From Candidatus Uhrbacteria bacterium RIFCSPHIGHO2_02_FULL_53_13 (GTDB lineage Bacteria > Patescibacteriota > Patescibacteriia > UBA9934 > UBA11717), in NCBI GenBank assembly GCA_001791035.1, contig MGDX01000010.1, positions 18,233 to 31,934 on the forward strand: a DNA stretch of 13,702 nt, written 5' to 3'. The notes under the pieces were generated by a model. The model was not told the origin of the DNA. It ran no database searches and saw nothing but the letters and a program-made list of their open reading frames with translations. Shown in pieces: positions 1-5,585 of the stretch; within the stretch, counting starts at the first letter, position 1, and the number at the start of each line of letters is the position of its first letter. The position numbers were made by a program, and so were the translations under genes.

Positions 1-455
1 CGGAGCGTGCGGTCTTCTCCGGACACCTCGTCAACCACAACGTCGAGAACCTCCTCCCAGTCCCCGCGATCACACATGTAGTTTGCGCACGCGAGCATGG
101 TAAGAAGCGACATCGGACTGACCTCCCCAAACGCATACGGGCTGGCGTCCGCGGTGGCATCAACCCCGGCGTCGTCCGCCGCCATGGCAAGCATGGCCTG
201 TACGGCGTCCTTTGGGGAGGCCGCCAGCATGGACGACGACGGGAGATCGAGCATCCCGGACAAAAGCCGAGCTCGATCCGCGGGCGACACTTCCGCCTCC
301 ATGAGTGCGCGGAAACCGTCTTCGTCGATCTTGTCTGCAACAAGATCGAGACGCTCGGTGCGCGCACGCGCCGGAAGTCGAGACTGCTCGCCCACCAGCG
401 TCTGAAGCGCCGTACGCTGAAGAGCGAGCACCAGCTCGCGCCTCGAATCAGTCAC
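1..455 (-). CDS. Unrecognised protein, N-terminal part (runs off the window)
   Basis: The minus frame is open from a GTG at 455 to the window edge, about 151 codons with no stop; the C-terminus lies outside. The GTG overlaps the end of the preceding gene (stop at 448-450), so the two are probably co-translated. A G-rich stretch just upstream of the GTG could act as a weak ribosome binding site. The protein starts (M)TDSRRELVLALQ, is mostly helical in appearance, rich in Ala, Leu, Asp, Glu and Arg, and has no transmembrane segment in the visible part. Late in the visible part are two cysteines in the stretch ACANYMCDRGDWEE. No family was recognised and no function is proposed. The uninterrupted frame, GC-rich third positions and tight overlap support a real gene; the GTG choice rests on the overlap. 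Confidence 0.6.
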   Translation of the reverse strand, partial: MTDSRRELVLALQRTALQTLVGEQSRLPARARTERLDLVADKIDEDGFRALMEAEVSPADRARLLSGMLDLPSSSMLAASPKDAVQAMLAMAADDAGVDATADASPYAFGEVSPMSLLTMLACANYMCDRGDWEEVLDVVVDEVSGEDRTL

Positions 456-918
456 GGGAAGCCCCCTGTCGTTCGGGCACGTACAGCTCGTACGAGATGT
501 CCGCACCTTTATCGGCCTCAAGCTCGCGCGCGTACAAAAGGTACGCAGCCAGCTCGGCCCATTTCGCTTCCGGGAGCATTTTCAACAACACCGCCACAGC
601 GTCGTAGTGCTCCCCGAGCTTCACACGGACGGACGCCCCTAGCTCGATAGCGTAGCCAGCGAGATTAAGCGCCGTCTCATCCAACACGGCCTCGTCATCA
701 TCCTCGAAGAGGAAATCGCGCAGTGGCCGACGAATCGTCGTTCCCACAACGCCCGACAACAGAGCGGCCAAATCCGCCATGTCCTCAACGTAGGCGAACG
801 CACTGTCGCGCACCACCTGTGCGAGCGTCAGATCGCGCGCTCTCATTCCATCTTTGATCTCAAAATACCCAATCAAACTAGCTTGGAAATCCGCAAGTTT
901 GAGTGCGATTGTTTCCAT
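448..918 (-). CDS. Unrecognised acidic helical protein, 156 aa
   Basis: A complete 156-residue frame from ATG at 918 to TGA at 448. It is soluble-looking, has no signal peptide or membrane segment, and alternates helical stretches with acidic runs such as FLFEDDDEAVLDE near residues 69-81. It has no cysteine. Its last codons overlap the GTG of the downstream gene, so the pair forms an operon. About 34 nt upstream of the ATG on the minus strand is a perfect TTGACA (952-957), but the -10 position 17 nt later reads GAGTTT, so the promoter is doubtful. The terminator of the J-domain gene lies between this gene and its neighbour, suggesting separate expression. No family was recognised; with its partner it may be a lineage-specific module. 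Confidence 0.65.
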   Translation of the reverse strand: METIALKLADFQASLIGYFEIKDGMRARDLTLAQVVRDSAFAYVEDMADLAALLSGVVGTTIRRPLRDFLFEDDDEAVLDETALNLAGYAIELGASVRVKLGEHYDAVAVLLKMLPEAKWAELAAYLLYARELEADKGADISYELYVPERQGASRD

Positions 919-966
919 GACCGCCTAAAAACTCTCATGTTTTTGCAAATCTGTCAAGTAAATGGA

Positions 967-1006
967 CCAAAAAAGGAATCCGCCTGTACCAGTAAGGCCA
1001 GGCGGA
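967..1006 (-). terminator. Rho-independent terminator of the J-domain gene
   Basis: On the minus strand TCCGCCTG (1006-999) pairs perfectly with CAGGCGGA (986-979), an 8-bp stem with a 12-nt loop, followed by TTCCTTTTTTGG. It starts 3 nt after the TAG stop at 1009-1011. Confidence 0.8.
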
Positions 1007-1008
1007 GT

Positions 1009-1542
1009 CTACGAAGGGATTAGGAGCACGAACAAAGTGCCGAGAGCCCCCTTTGCGCCCGTGTCTGCAATGTGCTCGCCCGCCATTCCAAGGCCCGGGA
1101 GCATCACAAATCGCCGACGCATGGAATTGAGCGGGATCGTCAGTGAAAAGACCTCCCCCGCGCGCACCGAATCGGGCGGCAATGTCACATCTACAATTCC
1201 GCCCAACTCAAGCGTACGCTTTGGCACGCGAATGAGCATGCGCAAGTTCGGCCCCGGCAATAGGTCCACCGGCCGGCCGCCAAACTGCAATTCGAGCGCC
1301 TGAATGCCAACAGGCGTCTGCAGTAAGTCCATGATGGACTCACCGCGCGCCGATCGATCGTATGCGCGGCGTTGCTCGGGATCTCCGAGCACTGCATAGG
1401 CTTGTGCCAGCTCCGAAAATCCAGGGAGCGGCTGGCCGTCAACATGGAGCTTACGCGCACGCGCACGATAAGCTCGCTTCAACTCATCAAGCGTCGCCGT
1501 TGGGCGAACGTCTAGAATGTCGTAGTAGTCACGACGTGTCAC
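1009..1542 (-). CDS. J-domain (DnaJ-like) protein with degenerate HPD motif
   Basis: Taken from GTG at 1542 (177 aa), reading (M)TRRDYYDILDVRPTATLDEL. Residues 3-70 match the J domain: DYYDIL start, helix II LKRAYRARARKLH, and a final helix with AYAVLGDPEQRRAYD. The signature HPD, needed in J proteins to stimulate the DnaK ATPase, reads H33-V34-D35. There is no Gly/Phe linker and no CxxCxGxG zinc region. Residues about 115-177 (VDVTLPPDSVRAGEVFSLTIPL) resemble a single DnaJ C-terminal client-binding subdomain, so this looks like a shortened J protein. The frame is open upstream to ATG 1611, but that extension encodes low-complexity sequence and runs into a repeat. A TTGACT/TACCTT promoter placed just before the GTG supports the shorter form. 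Co-chaperone activity through DnaK is uncertain because of the motif change. Confidence 0.85.
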   Translation of the reverse strand: MTRRDYYDILDVRPTATLDELKRAYRARARKLHVDGQPLPGFSELAQAYAVLGDPEQRRAYDRSARGESIMDLLQTPVGIQALELQFGGRPVDLLPGPNLRMLIRVPKRTLELGGIVDVTLPPDSVRAGEVFSLTIPLNSMRRRFVMLPGLGMAGEHIADTGAKGALGTLFVLLIPS

Positions 1543-1548
1543 ACGCGA

Positions 1549-1577
1549 AAGGTAGGTCAATTTGCAAAAAAAGTCAA
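1549..1577 (-). promoter_or_regulatory. Putative promoter of the J-domain gene
   Basis: TTGACT (1577-1572), a 17-nt spacer, then TACCTT (1554-1549), ending 6 nt before the GTG at 1542. The -10 is weak (3 of 6), but spacing is ideal and it predicts a leaderless message. Confidence 0.45.
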
Positions 1578-1598
1578 GAGTTGGTATGCCGTACTCTA

Positions 1599-1687
1599 TC
1601 ATTGCGAGCATCCCTCAAGGTCGTCATTGCGAGTTATACGAAGCAATCTGTTCTGGCGTTAGATTGCTTCGCGTTGCTCGCAATGAC
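1599..1687 (+). repeat. Dispersed nested palindrome, copy 1
   Basis: The outer arms GTCATTGCGAG (1623-1633) and CTCGCAATGAC (1677-1687) enclose the inner arms CGAAGCAATCT (1639-1649) and AGATTGCTTCG (1661-1671), separated by symmetrical 5-nt spacers. An extra left end (TCATTGCGAG, 1599-1608) precedes it. It fills the gap between the end of the peroxiredoxin gene and the start of the J-domain gene. Related copies are at 3301, 5708 and 13092. Confidence 0.85.
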
Positions 1688-1733
1688 AAGAAGAGACTTT
1701 CACAATGATTAGGAAGTTTGTTTTCAACAACAA

Positions 1734-2207
1734 TCAACCCTCCCTCTGCAGAGCATCCACATCCTTTAGCACCTCCGCGGGATGTTCGACCGGCTTCACA
1801 TTTTGATAATGTCGCGCGACCACCCCCGACGGATCAATCAAAAACGATTCGCGCACAATGCCAACAACCTTTTTGCCGTACAGATTTTTTTCTTTGAGCA
1901 CGCCGTATCTTTTCACCACCTCCTGTTTTTCGTCCGCGAGCAGAGAAAAATGCAATCCCTCTTTTTCGCAAAACTTCTTTTTTGACGCGACGCCAAGTTT
2001 GCTCACGCCAAACACACGCACGCCGCGACGCTCAAACTCTGGCATCATCTGTTCAAATGTATGGGCTTCTATCGTACATCCGGGCGTCATGTCTTTTGGA
2101 TAAAAATACAAGAGCACCCACTTCCCCGCGTAGTCCGCAAGTGTGTGCACAACACCGTTTTGATCCGGCAGAGAAAAATTTGGCGCCTTCTTTCCTTCAA
2201 GCGACAT
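1734..2207 (-). CDS. bcp: Thiol peroxidase, PrxQ/Bcp-type peroxiredoxin
   Basis: Reduces hydrogen peroxide and organic hydroperoxides in the cytoplasm, recycled by thioredoxin-like partners. Start chosen at ATG 2207 (157 aa, MSLEGKKAPNFSLPDQNG), the usual family N-terminus; an ATG at 2240 adds an unconserved MIGARIRNHSS. The thioredoxin-fold core carries YFYPKDMTPGCTIEA with peroxidatic Cys44 in the P-x-x-x-T/S-x-x-C context. The position five residues later, where many Bcp proteins have the resolving cysteine, is His49. The only other cysteine is Cys80 (KKKFCEKEGL), 36 residues after Cys44, the spacing I recall for PrxQ proteins whose resolving cysteine sits in the next helix. Length and ending are normal. 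It is divergent from the LOG-family gene with about 50 nt between starts. No clear Shine-Dalgarno sequence or terminator was found. Confidence 0.93.
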   Translation of the reverse strand: MSLEGKKAPNFSLPDQNGVVHTLADYAGKWVLLYFYPKDMTPGCTIEAHTFEQMMPEFERRGVRVFGVSKLGVASKKKFCEKEGLHFSLLADEKQEVVKRYGVLKEKNLYGKKVVGIVRESFLIDPSGVVARHYQNVKPVEHPAEVLKDVDALQREG

Positions 2208-2242
2208 AGATGAGTGATTCCTGATTCTTGCTCCTATCATGC

Positions 2243-2248
2243 TATACT
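2243..2248 (+). promoter_or_regulatory. Extended -10 box of the LOG-family gene
   Basis: TATACT preceded by TGC (extended -10 form TGnTATA), with no convincing -35. It ends 8 nt before the ATG at 2257, so transcription should begin at or next to the start codon. Confidence 0.6.
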
Positions 2249-2256
2249 AACATCAC

Positions 2257-2994
2257 ATGAAACACCAATCAAAATCAACCGGAAAAATTTGTGAAAACGG
2301 CGTGTGTCGTTTTCCGTCTGCAACCGGTGACCATCCGTCGACCGCAAAAGCGCCTACGCACATGAATGATGTCACGTGGCGCATCTTCCGCATCATGGCG
2401 GAATTCGTGGAAGGGTTTCAATTTATCTCCAATCATACGCGTGAAGTTACGGTCTTTGGCTCGGCACGTCTTCCGGAAGACAACCATTGGTATCAAGAAA
2501 CCGTCCGGCTTTCCAAGATGCTCGGCGAAGCCGGATTTACCATCGTCACCGGCGGCGGTCCTGGCATTATGGAAGCCGCCAACAAGGGCGCGTACGAGGC
2601 CGGCGCACCGTCGGTCGGCATCAACATCCAACTCCCGCTCGAACAACGTATCAATCCGTATGTCACGCGCGGCAAAGCGTTCTACTACTTTTTCACGCGT
2701 AAAGTCATTATGACGGCATCCGGCCAAGCCTATGTATTTGGTCCGGGTGGATTTGGAACCATGGACGAAGCGTTTGAAGTGTTGACGCTTATCCAAACCA
2801 ACAAAATGGCAAAAGTACCCGTGGTGTTCCTTAGCCACGAATTTTGGGATCCGCTGTTTGATTGGATACGCGAGACCATGATTGAGCACCTGGAAACTAT
2901 CAGTCCAGAAGACATGAATTTGTTTTCCATAGTGGATACGGCCGAGGAAGCGTTTGCGCTCATCAAAGATTCAAAAGAACGATCGTTTTTTTAG
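2257..2994 (+). CDS. LOG-family (TIGR00730-like) nucleotide phosphoribohydrolase
   Basis: A 245-residue Rossmann-fold protein of the family often labelled lysine decarboxylase-like. Characterised members cleave the N-glycosidic bond of nucleoside 5'-monophosphates, including cytokinin precursors, releasing base and ribose 5-phosphate. The two family signatures are intact: GGGPGIMEA at residues 99-107 and PGGFGTMDE at 163-171. VTVFGSARLPED (64-75) is the typical first strand and loop. Residues 1-36 form a polar extension with two cysteines that the core family lacks. Its reality is supported by the promoter 8 nt upstream of the ATG, although Met36 (MNDVTWRIF) is a possible inner start. The substrate in this organism is unknown; a nucleotide salvage or housekeeping role is inferred. 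It converges on rpmG over a shared terminator. Confidence 0.9.
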   Translation: MKHQSKSTGKICENGVCRFPSATGDHPSTAKAPTHMNDVTWRIFRIMAEFVEGFQFISNHTREVTVFGSARLPEDNHWYQETVRLSKMLGEAGFTIVTGGGPGIMEAANKGAYEAGAPSVGINIQLPLEQRINPYVTRGKAFYYFFTRKVIMTASGQAYVFGPGGFGTMDEAFEVLTLIQTNKMAKVPVVFLSHEFWDPLFDWIRETMIEHLETISPEDMNLFSIVDTAEEAFALIKDSKERSFF

Positions 2995-3018
2995 AGAGTG
3001 CTCGCGGATTCAAACAGA

Positions 3019-3038
3019 AACACCCCCGGTGGGGTGTT
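3019..3038. terminator. Bidirectional terminator between LOG-family gene and rpmG
   Basis: AACACCCC (3019-3026) and GGGGTGTT (3031-3038) form a perfect 8-bp stem with a 4-nt loop. It lies 24 nt after the plus-strand stop and immediately after the minus-strand rpmG stop (3040). The plus side continues CTTATTTTG and the minus side TCTGTTTG, so either transcript could end here. Confidence 0.75.
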
Positions 3039-3039
3039 C

Positions 3040-3195
3040 TTATTTTGTCTCTTTATGCGCGGTGTGCGCCGTGCAGTGCTTGCAAAACTTCTTGAGCTCC
3101 AGACGCTCTTTGATGACCTTCTTGTTCTTGCGCGAGCGATAGTTGATTCTTTTGCAATCACTGCACTCAAATTTTATCATGGCTTCTTGGGACAT
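3040..3195 (-). CDS. rpmG: 50S ribosomal protein L33
   Basis: A short gene of 51 codons plus TAA, reading MSQEAMIKFECSDCKRINYR and ending CKHCTAHTAHKETK. L33 binds 23S rRNA near the E site of the large subunit. The zinc-ribbon cysteines are present as C11-x-x-C14 and C38-x-x-C41, with the basic RSRKNKK stretch and the family ending HKETK. The inner ATG at 3180 would give MIKFEC (46 aa). I chose ATG 3195 because a promoter-like TTGAAT/GATACT lies just ahead of it and related L33 proteins also begin MSQ. There is no Shine-Dalgarno sequence. Upstream lie repeat copy 2 and tRNA-Thr(GGT); a tRNA-Thr next to rpmG is a gene order known from other bacteria. Confidence 0.93.
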   Translation of the reverse strand: MSQEAMIKFECSDCKRINYRSRKNKKVIKERLELKKFCKHCTAHTAHKETK

Positions 3196-3203
3196 AGGGG
3201 CTA

Positions 3204-3233
3204 AGTATCAGGTATCAAGTATGGGGTATTCAA
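3204..3233 (-). promoter_or_regulatory. Putative promoter of rpmG
   Basis: TTGAAT (3233-3228), an 18-nt spacer and GATACT (3209-3204, 4 of 6 to TATAAT), ending 8 nt before the ATG at 3195. The area also holds several near copies of GTATCA/GTATGG, so the match could be fortuitous. Confidence 0.45.
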
Positions 3234-3300
3234 TGGGCGGAGAGTACCAGACAGCATCTACGCCTGTCAATGAGTGTTGGGGGGGAGCCGCTGACTACCA

Positions 3301-3399
3301 GTTTGTCATTGCGAGCGTAGCGAAGCAGTCTTATTGCTTGTCAAAGATTGCTTCGTCGAATTGCTTCGATACCTCGCAACAGAGCTCGCAATGACAAAC
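3301..3399 (+). repeat. Dispersed nested palindrome, copy 2
   Basis: The outer arms GTTTGTCATTGCGAG (3301-3315) and its complement (3385-3399) match over 15 bp. The interior carries variants of GAAGCAGTC and AGATTGCTTCG plus an extra GAATTGCTTCG, so it is longer and less symmetric than copy 1. The rest of the gap between tRNA-Thr(GGT) and rpmG (3234-3300) shows no gene. Confidence 0.85.
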
Positions 3400-3426
3400 C
3401 GGTGGGACATTCCGACTTCTGTTTAT

Positions 3427-3502
3427 TGGAGCCACCGCGGGGGATCGAACCCCGGACCTCATCCTTACCATGGATGCGCTCTACCAACTGAGCTACGGCG
3501 GC
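3427..3502 (-). tRNA. tRNA-Thr (anticodon GGT)
   Basis: A 76-nt cloverleaf read on the minus strand. The acceptor GCCGCCG pairs with CGGTGGC with one G-U pair; the D arm has AGCTCAGTTGGTAGAGC; the anticodon stem CATCC/GGATG carries loop ATGGTAA with GGT at its centre; the T arm is CCGGGGTTCGATCCCCC; the 3' end is T-CCA, encoded. It lies 40 nt downstream of greA and has its own promoter. Confidence 0.96.
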
Positions 3503-3517
3503 AATAAAACTGGCCGT

Positions 3518-3546
3518 ATTGTATTGATGTGGCGAAGATTCGTCAA
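3518..3546 (-). promoter_or_regulatory. Promoter of tRNA-Thr(GGT)
   Basis: TTGACG (3546-3541), exactly 17 nt, then TACAAT (3523-3518, 5 of 6), with the tRNA starting 15 nt further on at 3502. The -35 box overlaps the TGA stop codon of greA. Confidence 0.8.
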
Positions 3547-4040
3547 CGATCAGCACCGACGCGGATGATTTTCCAAGTGACATTATTCACCTGAACTTCA
3601 TCGCCAGTACGTTTACCCATGAGCGCGGCGCCAAGAGGCGAACGATAGGAGATTTGGCCGAACAAAAGGTTCACATCCAAAGGACCGACAATCCGAAAAA
3701 GCTTTTCCTGACCGTTGTGCAAAACAACGGTTGAGCCGATGCCAATACTGCCGTCTGAAGGTCCGCCGTCAATCACAATCGCTTGAGTGATCCTGTCTTC
3801 GAGGATCGTCATGCGGCTATTCACACGCCGAAGTTCGCGCTTGGCGGCTTGATATCCCGCGTTCTCTGAAAAATCCCCTTCTTCGGCGGTTCTCTGCATC
3901 TCCGCTTTGATGATCGGATAACGTTTCTTGAGCTCAAAAAGCTCGCGCCGATATCGCTCGAGCGTCTCTGGCAACACATGAAAATCAACAATAGCGTTTT
4001 CAATACGAGCTTTTTCTGATTTTCGTGTTGGGAGTTGCAT
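3543..4040 (-). CDS. greA: Transcription elongation factor GreA/GreB family
   Basis: A cleavage factor that enters the RNA polymerase secondary channel and rescues backtracked complexes. It has 165 residues with the expected two parts. An N-terminal coiled coil (about 25-95) has the acidic tip at EEGDFSENAGYQAAKRE, with D56 and E59 at the Mg-binding positions. A C-terminal FKBP-like domain contains the conserved YRSPLGAALMGKRTGDEVQV (132-151). The N-terminus MQLPTRKSEKARIE is slightly longer than the common MxxxxLT start. A GAGG 7 nt before the ATG at 4040 is a plausible Shine-Dalgarno sequence, one of the few in the window. The upstream leader contains the perfect palindrome at 4054-4090, so its expression could respond to whatever binds or folds there. 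GreB is less likely. Confidence 0.95.
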   Translation of the reverse strand: MQLPTRKSEKARIENAIVDFHVLPETLERYRRELFELKKRYPIIKAEMQRTAEEGDFSENAGYQAAKRELRRVNSRMTILEDRITQAIVIDGGPSDGSIGIGSTVVLHNGQEKLFRIVGPLDVNLLFGQISYRSPLGAALMGKRTGDEVQVNNVTWKIIRVGADR

Positions 4041-4053
4041 AAGTTCGCCTCGG

Positions 4054-4090
4054 CCTGTGGATAAAAGTACCTGGTACTTTTATCCACAGG
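4054..4090. repeat. Perfect 37-nt palindrome with two inverted DnaA-box-like sites, copy 1
   Basis: CCTGTGGATAAAAGTACC (4054-4071), a single T (4072), then its exact complement (4073-4090). Each arm contains TGTGGATAA/TTATCCACA, identical to the strongest E. coli DnaA box, so one site faces each way. It lies 13 nt upstream of the greA start and 22 nt upstream of the tRNA-Tyr -35 box. An RNA copy would fold into a 17-bp hairpin, but no T tract follows on either strand. Confidence 0.9.
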
Positions 4091-4112
4091 GTGGTTTGTA
4101 TTGTCTCTTGGA

Positions 4113-4141
4113 TTGACGCTGTGGGCAACTTCTTATATGAT
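4113..4141 (+). promoter_or_regulatory. Promoter of tRNA-Tyr
   Basis: TTGACG (4113-4118), a 17-nt spacer and TATGAT (4136-4141, 5 of 6). The mature tRNA begins 15 nt after the -10 box, as at the tRNA-Thr(GGT) promoter, which has the same -35. Confidence 0.85.
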
Positions 4142-4155
4142 TTCGAAGCAAAAAT

Positions 4156-4240
4156 GGGTCGGTACTCAAGCGGTCAACGAGGTCAGACTGTAAATCTGAT
4201 GGCAACGCCTTCGCTGGTTCGAATCCAGCCCGGCCCACCA
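4156..4240 (+). tRNA. tRNA-Tyr (anticodon GTA)
   Basis: An 85-nt class II tRNA. GGGTCGG pairs with CCGGCCC; the anticodon stem TCAGA/TCTGA carries loop CTGTAAA with GTA; a long variable arm follows; the T arm GCTGG-TTCGAAT-CCAGC leads to A-CCA, encoded. It is the only plus-strand tRNA here and has its own promoter and terminator. Confidence 0.96.
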
Positions 4241-4247
4241 TGTAAAC

Positions 4248-4270
4248 ACGACAGCTCGTCTGTCGTTTTT
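4248..4270 (+). terminator. Rho-independent terminator of tRNA-Tyr
   Basis: ACGACAG (4248-4254) pairs with CTGTCGT (4260-4266) across a 5-nt loop, followed by TTTT, starting 8 nt after the CCA end. Confidence 0.85.
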
Positions 4271-4289
4271 ACATTGTCGCAATACCCGC

Positions 4290-4324
4290 CTGTGGATAAA
4301 AGTACCAGGTACCTTTATCCACAG
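4290..4324. repeat. DnaA-box-like palindrome, copy 2
   Basis: CTGTGGATAAAAGTACC (4290-4306), a single A (4307), then GGTACCTTTATCCACAG (4308-4324); one position breaks the symmetry. The left arm contains TGTGGATAA. The right arm reads TTTATCCACA and still holds TTATCCACA. The central base suggests this copy is inverted relative to copy 1. It follows the tRNA-Tyr terminator by 19 nt. Confidence 0.88.
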
Positions 4325-4359
4325 CAACAAAACGAAGGAGAGGGACTCGAACCCTCTCC
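4325..4359 (-). terminator. Probable terminator of the GT-B-like gene, shaped like a tRNA T arm
   Basis: On the minus strand GGAGAGGG-TTCGAGT-CCCTCTCC (4359-4337) is a perfect 8-bp stem with a 7-nt loop, followed by TTCGTTTTGTTG, 9 nt after the stop at 4369. The loop TTCGAGT fits the T-loop consensus, so a tRNA 3' remnant is an alternative, but no acceptor partner, anticodon arm or CCA is present. Confidence 0.6.
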
Positions 4360-4368
4360 AAAAAGAGA

Positions 4369-5493
4369 CTAACGACGAGTGTGGAGGATCATCTCCACTG
4401 CGTCGGCCGCGAACTCTGCGGACTTCCCCACCATCTGCCGCAGATGTCTGTCGGGCGACAGATCCACAAGCGGCGCACCCTTGAAGAACGCGCCAAGAAG
4501 ATCCCCTAACCCGTGCACGCTCTTTGCCTTCCGCGCAAGCTCCATGGTGACAAGTGGGAACTCCTCAACAATACCGCGATATGCTTCACGGTACACGCGT
4601 TCACCAATCGCAGGAGTAAGCACGGAGATGCTCGGGACTCCCATCAGCGCGGCGGTGAGCTGTGCTGTGGACGCCATGGATACCACGAGATCGGAGGCCG
4701 CAATGGCCTGTTCGACCGTCCAATCAACAGGAGGATCCTTCACGAGAATCCCTCGAAACTTTGCGCACGCGTCGTTCCACCGCACCGCTTCGGCAGGGTA
4801 GTCCGTGTACATGCGCGGATGCGGCCGCGCAATCAGCTGGACAACATGTGCCTTGTGATGTTGAAGAGCGTCGAGCGCCTTCACCAACATCGCCAGCGTC
4901 TCGCCGGTCCCAGTACCGCCTCCAAGGTAAAGCACGACGGGCACACGCGACGTGAGATTGCACTCTACACGCGCTTCTGCTCGCGCGCTTGCAAGATCGA
5001 AGCTCGCGAGATGGTCCATCGCCGGGAATCCCACGACCATGATGTGCAGGTGGCTAAAGTCCGGCCACACGCGGCACATGATGTCCCTGCCCACGATGTC
5101 GTTGGCAAGAACATAGTCGGGACGATAGCGCGGATCCTGCCAGTACTCGGCGGCAAGCGCGCCTCCCCAAATGTCCTGCAAAGCGACGGTTGGACACTGT
5201 CCGCGCAGTCGCGCGATGAGTTCCATGCCCGTTCCGCCCTTCGAGCACGTGCTCGTGAGCAGAAGGTCGGGACGCGGTAGCCCATCCTGTTCCAACACCC
5301 CACTATCGATATCTGTGGGCTCTACATTGAAGCCAAAAAGAGTGTCTTGAGTGGCGGCCCAGCCGTTTCTGATGATTCGGACGTCGTGCCCTCGGTTTGT
5401 CAATTCGTCGACAACGGGCAAAACGCCGTTCGTGCCACCGGGGTCCTTTACGACCGCCCAAATGCTATTGGGGTTCACGCCAGCGGCGATCAC
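4369..5493 (-). CDS. GT-B-fold glycosyltransferase/epimerase-like protein
   Basis: A 374-residue protein with the look of a two-Rossmann GT-B fold. The N-terminal half starts IWAVVKDPGGTNGVLPVVDE (residues 11-30), and the C-terminal half has VVLYLGGGTGTGET near 195 and SDLVVSMASTAQLTAALMGVPSIS near 280. This resembles UDP-GlcNAc 2-epimerase and polysaccharide glycosyltransferase families. A sugar-nucleotide role in surface glycan synthesis is inferred; the substrate is unknown and no family motif is decisive. There is no signal peptide or membrane anchor. The GTG start at 5493 is preceded by GGGAG at 6-nt spacing and closed by an upstream in-frame TGA, so the start is firm. It is a single-gene unit, flanked by tRNA-Tyr on one side and repeats on the other, with no other glycan genes nearby. 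Confidence 0.7.
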   Translation of the reverse strand: MIAAGVNPNSIWAVVKDPGGTNGVLPVVDELTNRGHDVRIIRNGWAATQDTLFGFNVEPTDIDSGVLEQDGLPRPDLLLTSTCSKGGTGMELIARLRGQCPTVALQDIWGGALAAEYWQDPRYRPDYVLANDIVGRDIMCRVWPDFSHLHIMVVGFPAMDHLASFDLASARAEARVECNLTSRVPVVLYLGGGTGTGETLAMLVKALDALQHHKAHVVQLIARPHPRMYTDYPAEAVRWNDACAKFRGILVKDPPVDWTVEQAIAASDLVVSMASTAQLTAALMGVPSISVLTPAIGERVYREAYRGIVEEFPLVTMELARKAKSVHGLGDLLGAFFKGAPLVDLSPDRHLRQMVGKSAEFAADAVEMILHTRR

Positions 5494-5585
5494 TCACAAC
5501 TCCCACAGTCAACAGTACGCTTGAAGTGTACGATGCCAGTTTGCATGGCGCGGACACATTGTCACAACGATACAAGTAAGTCAAC

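Noticed and set aside
929..957. Promoter for the 156-aa unknown gene
   Set aside because: TTGACA is perfect, but the -10 position (GAGTTT) is very poor and no other -10 fits the spacing.
4054..4324. Chromosomal replication origin
   Set aside because: DnaA-box-like sites are present, but there is no AT-rich unwinding region beside them and no dnaA, dnaN, gyr or rpmH in the window.
4337..4359. A degraded complete tRNA gene
   Set aside because: Only a T-arm-like hairpin is present; no anticodon arm, D arm, acceptor partner or CCA could be found around it.
4513..5280. A 255-codon plus-strand frame
   Set aside because: It is antisense to the GT-B-like gene, which has a Shine-Dalgarno sequence and a sensible fold pattern; the plus translation is basic and unstructured.
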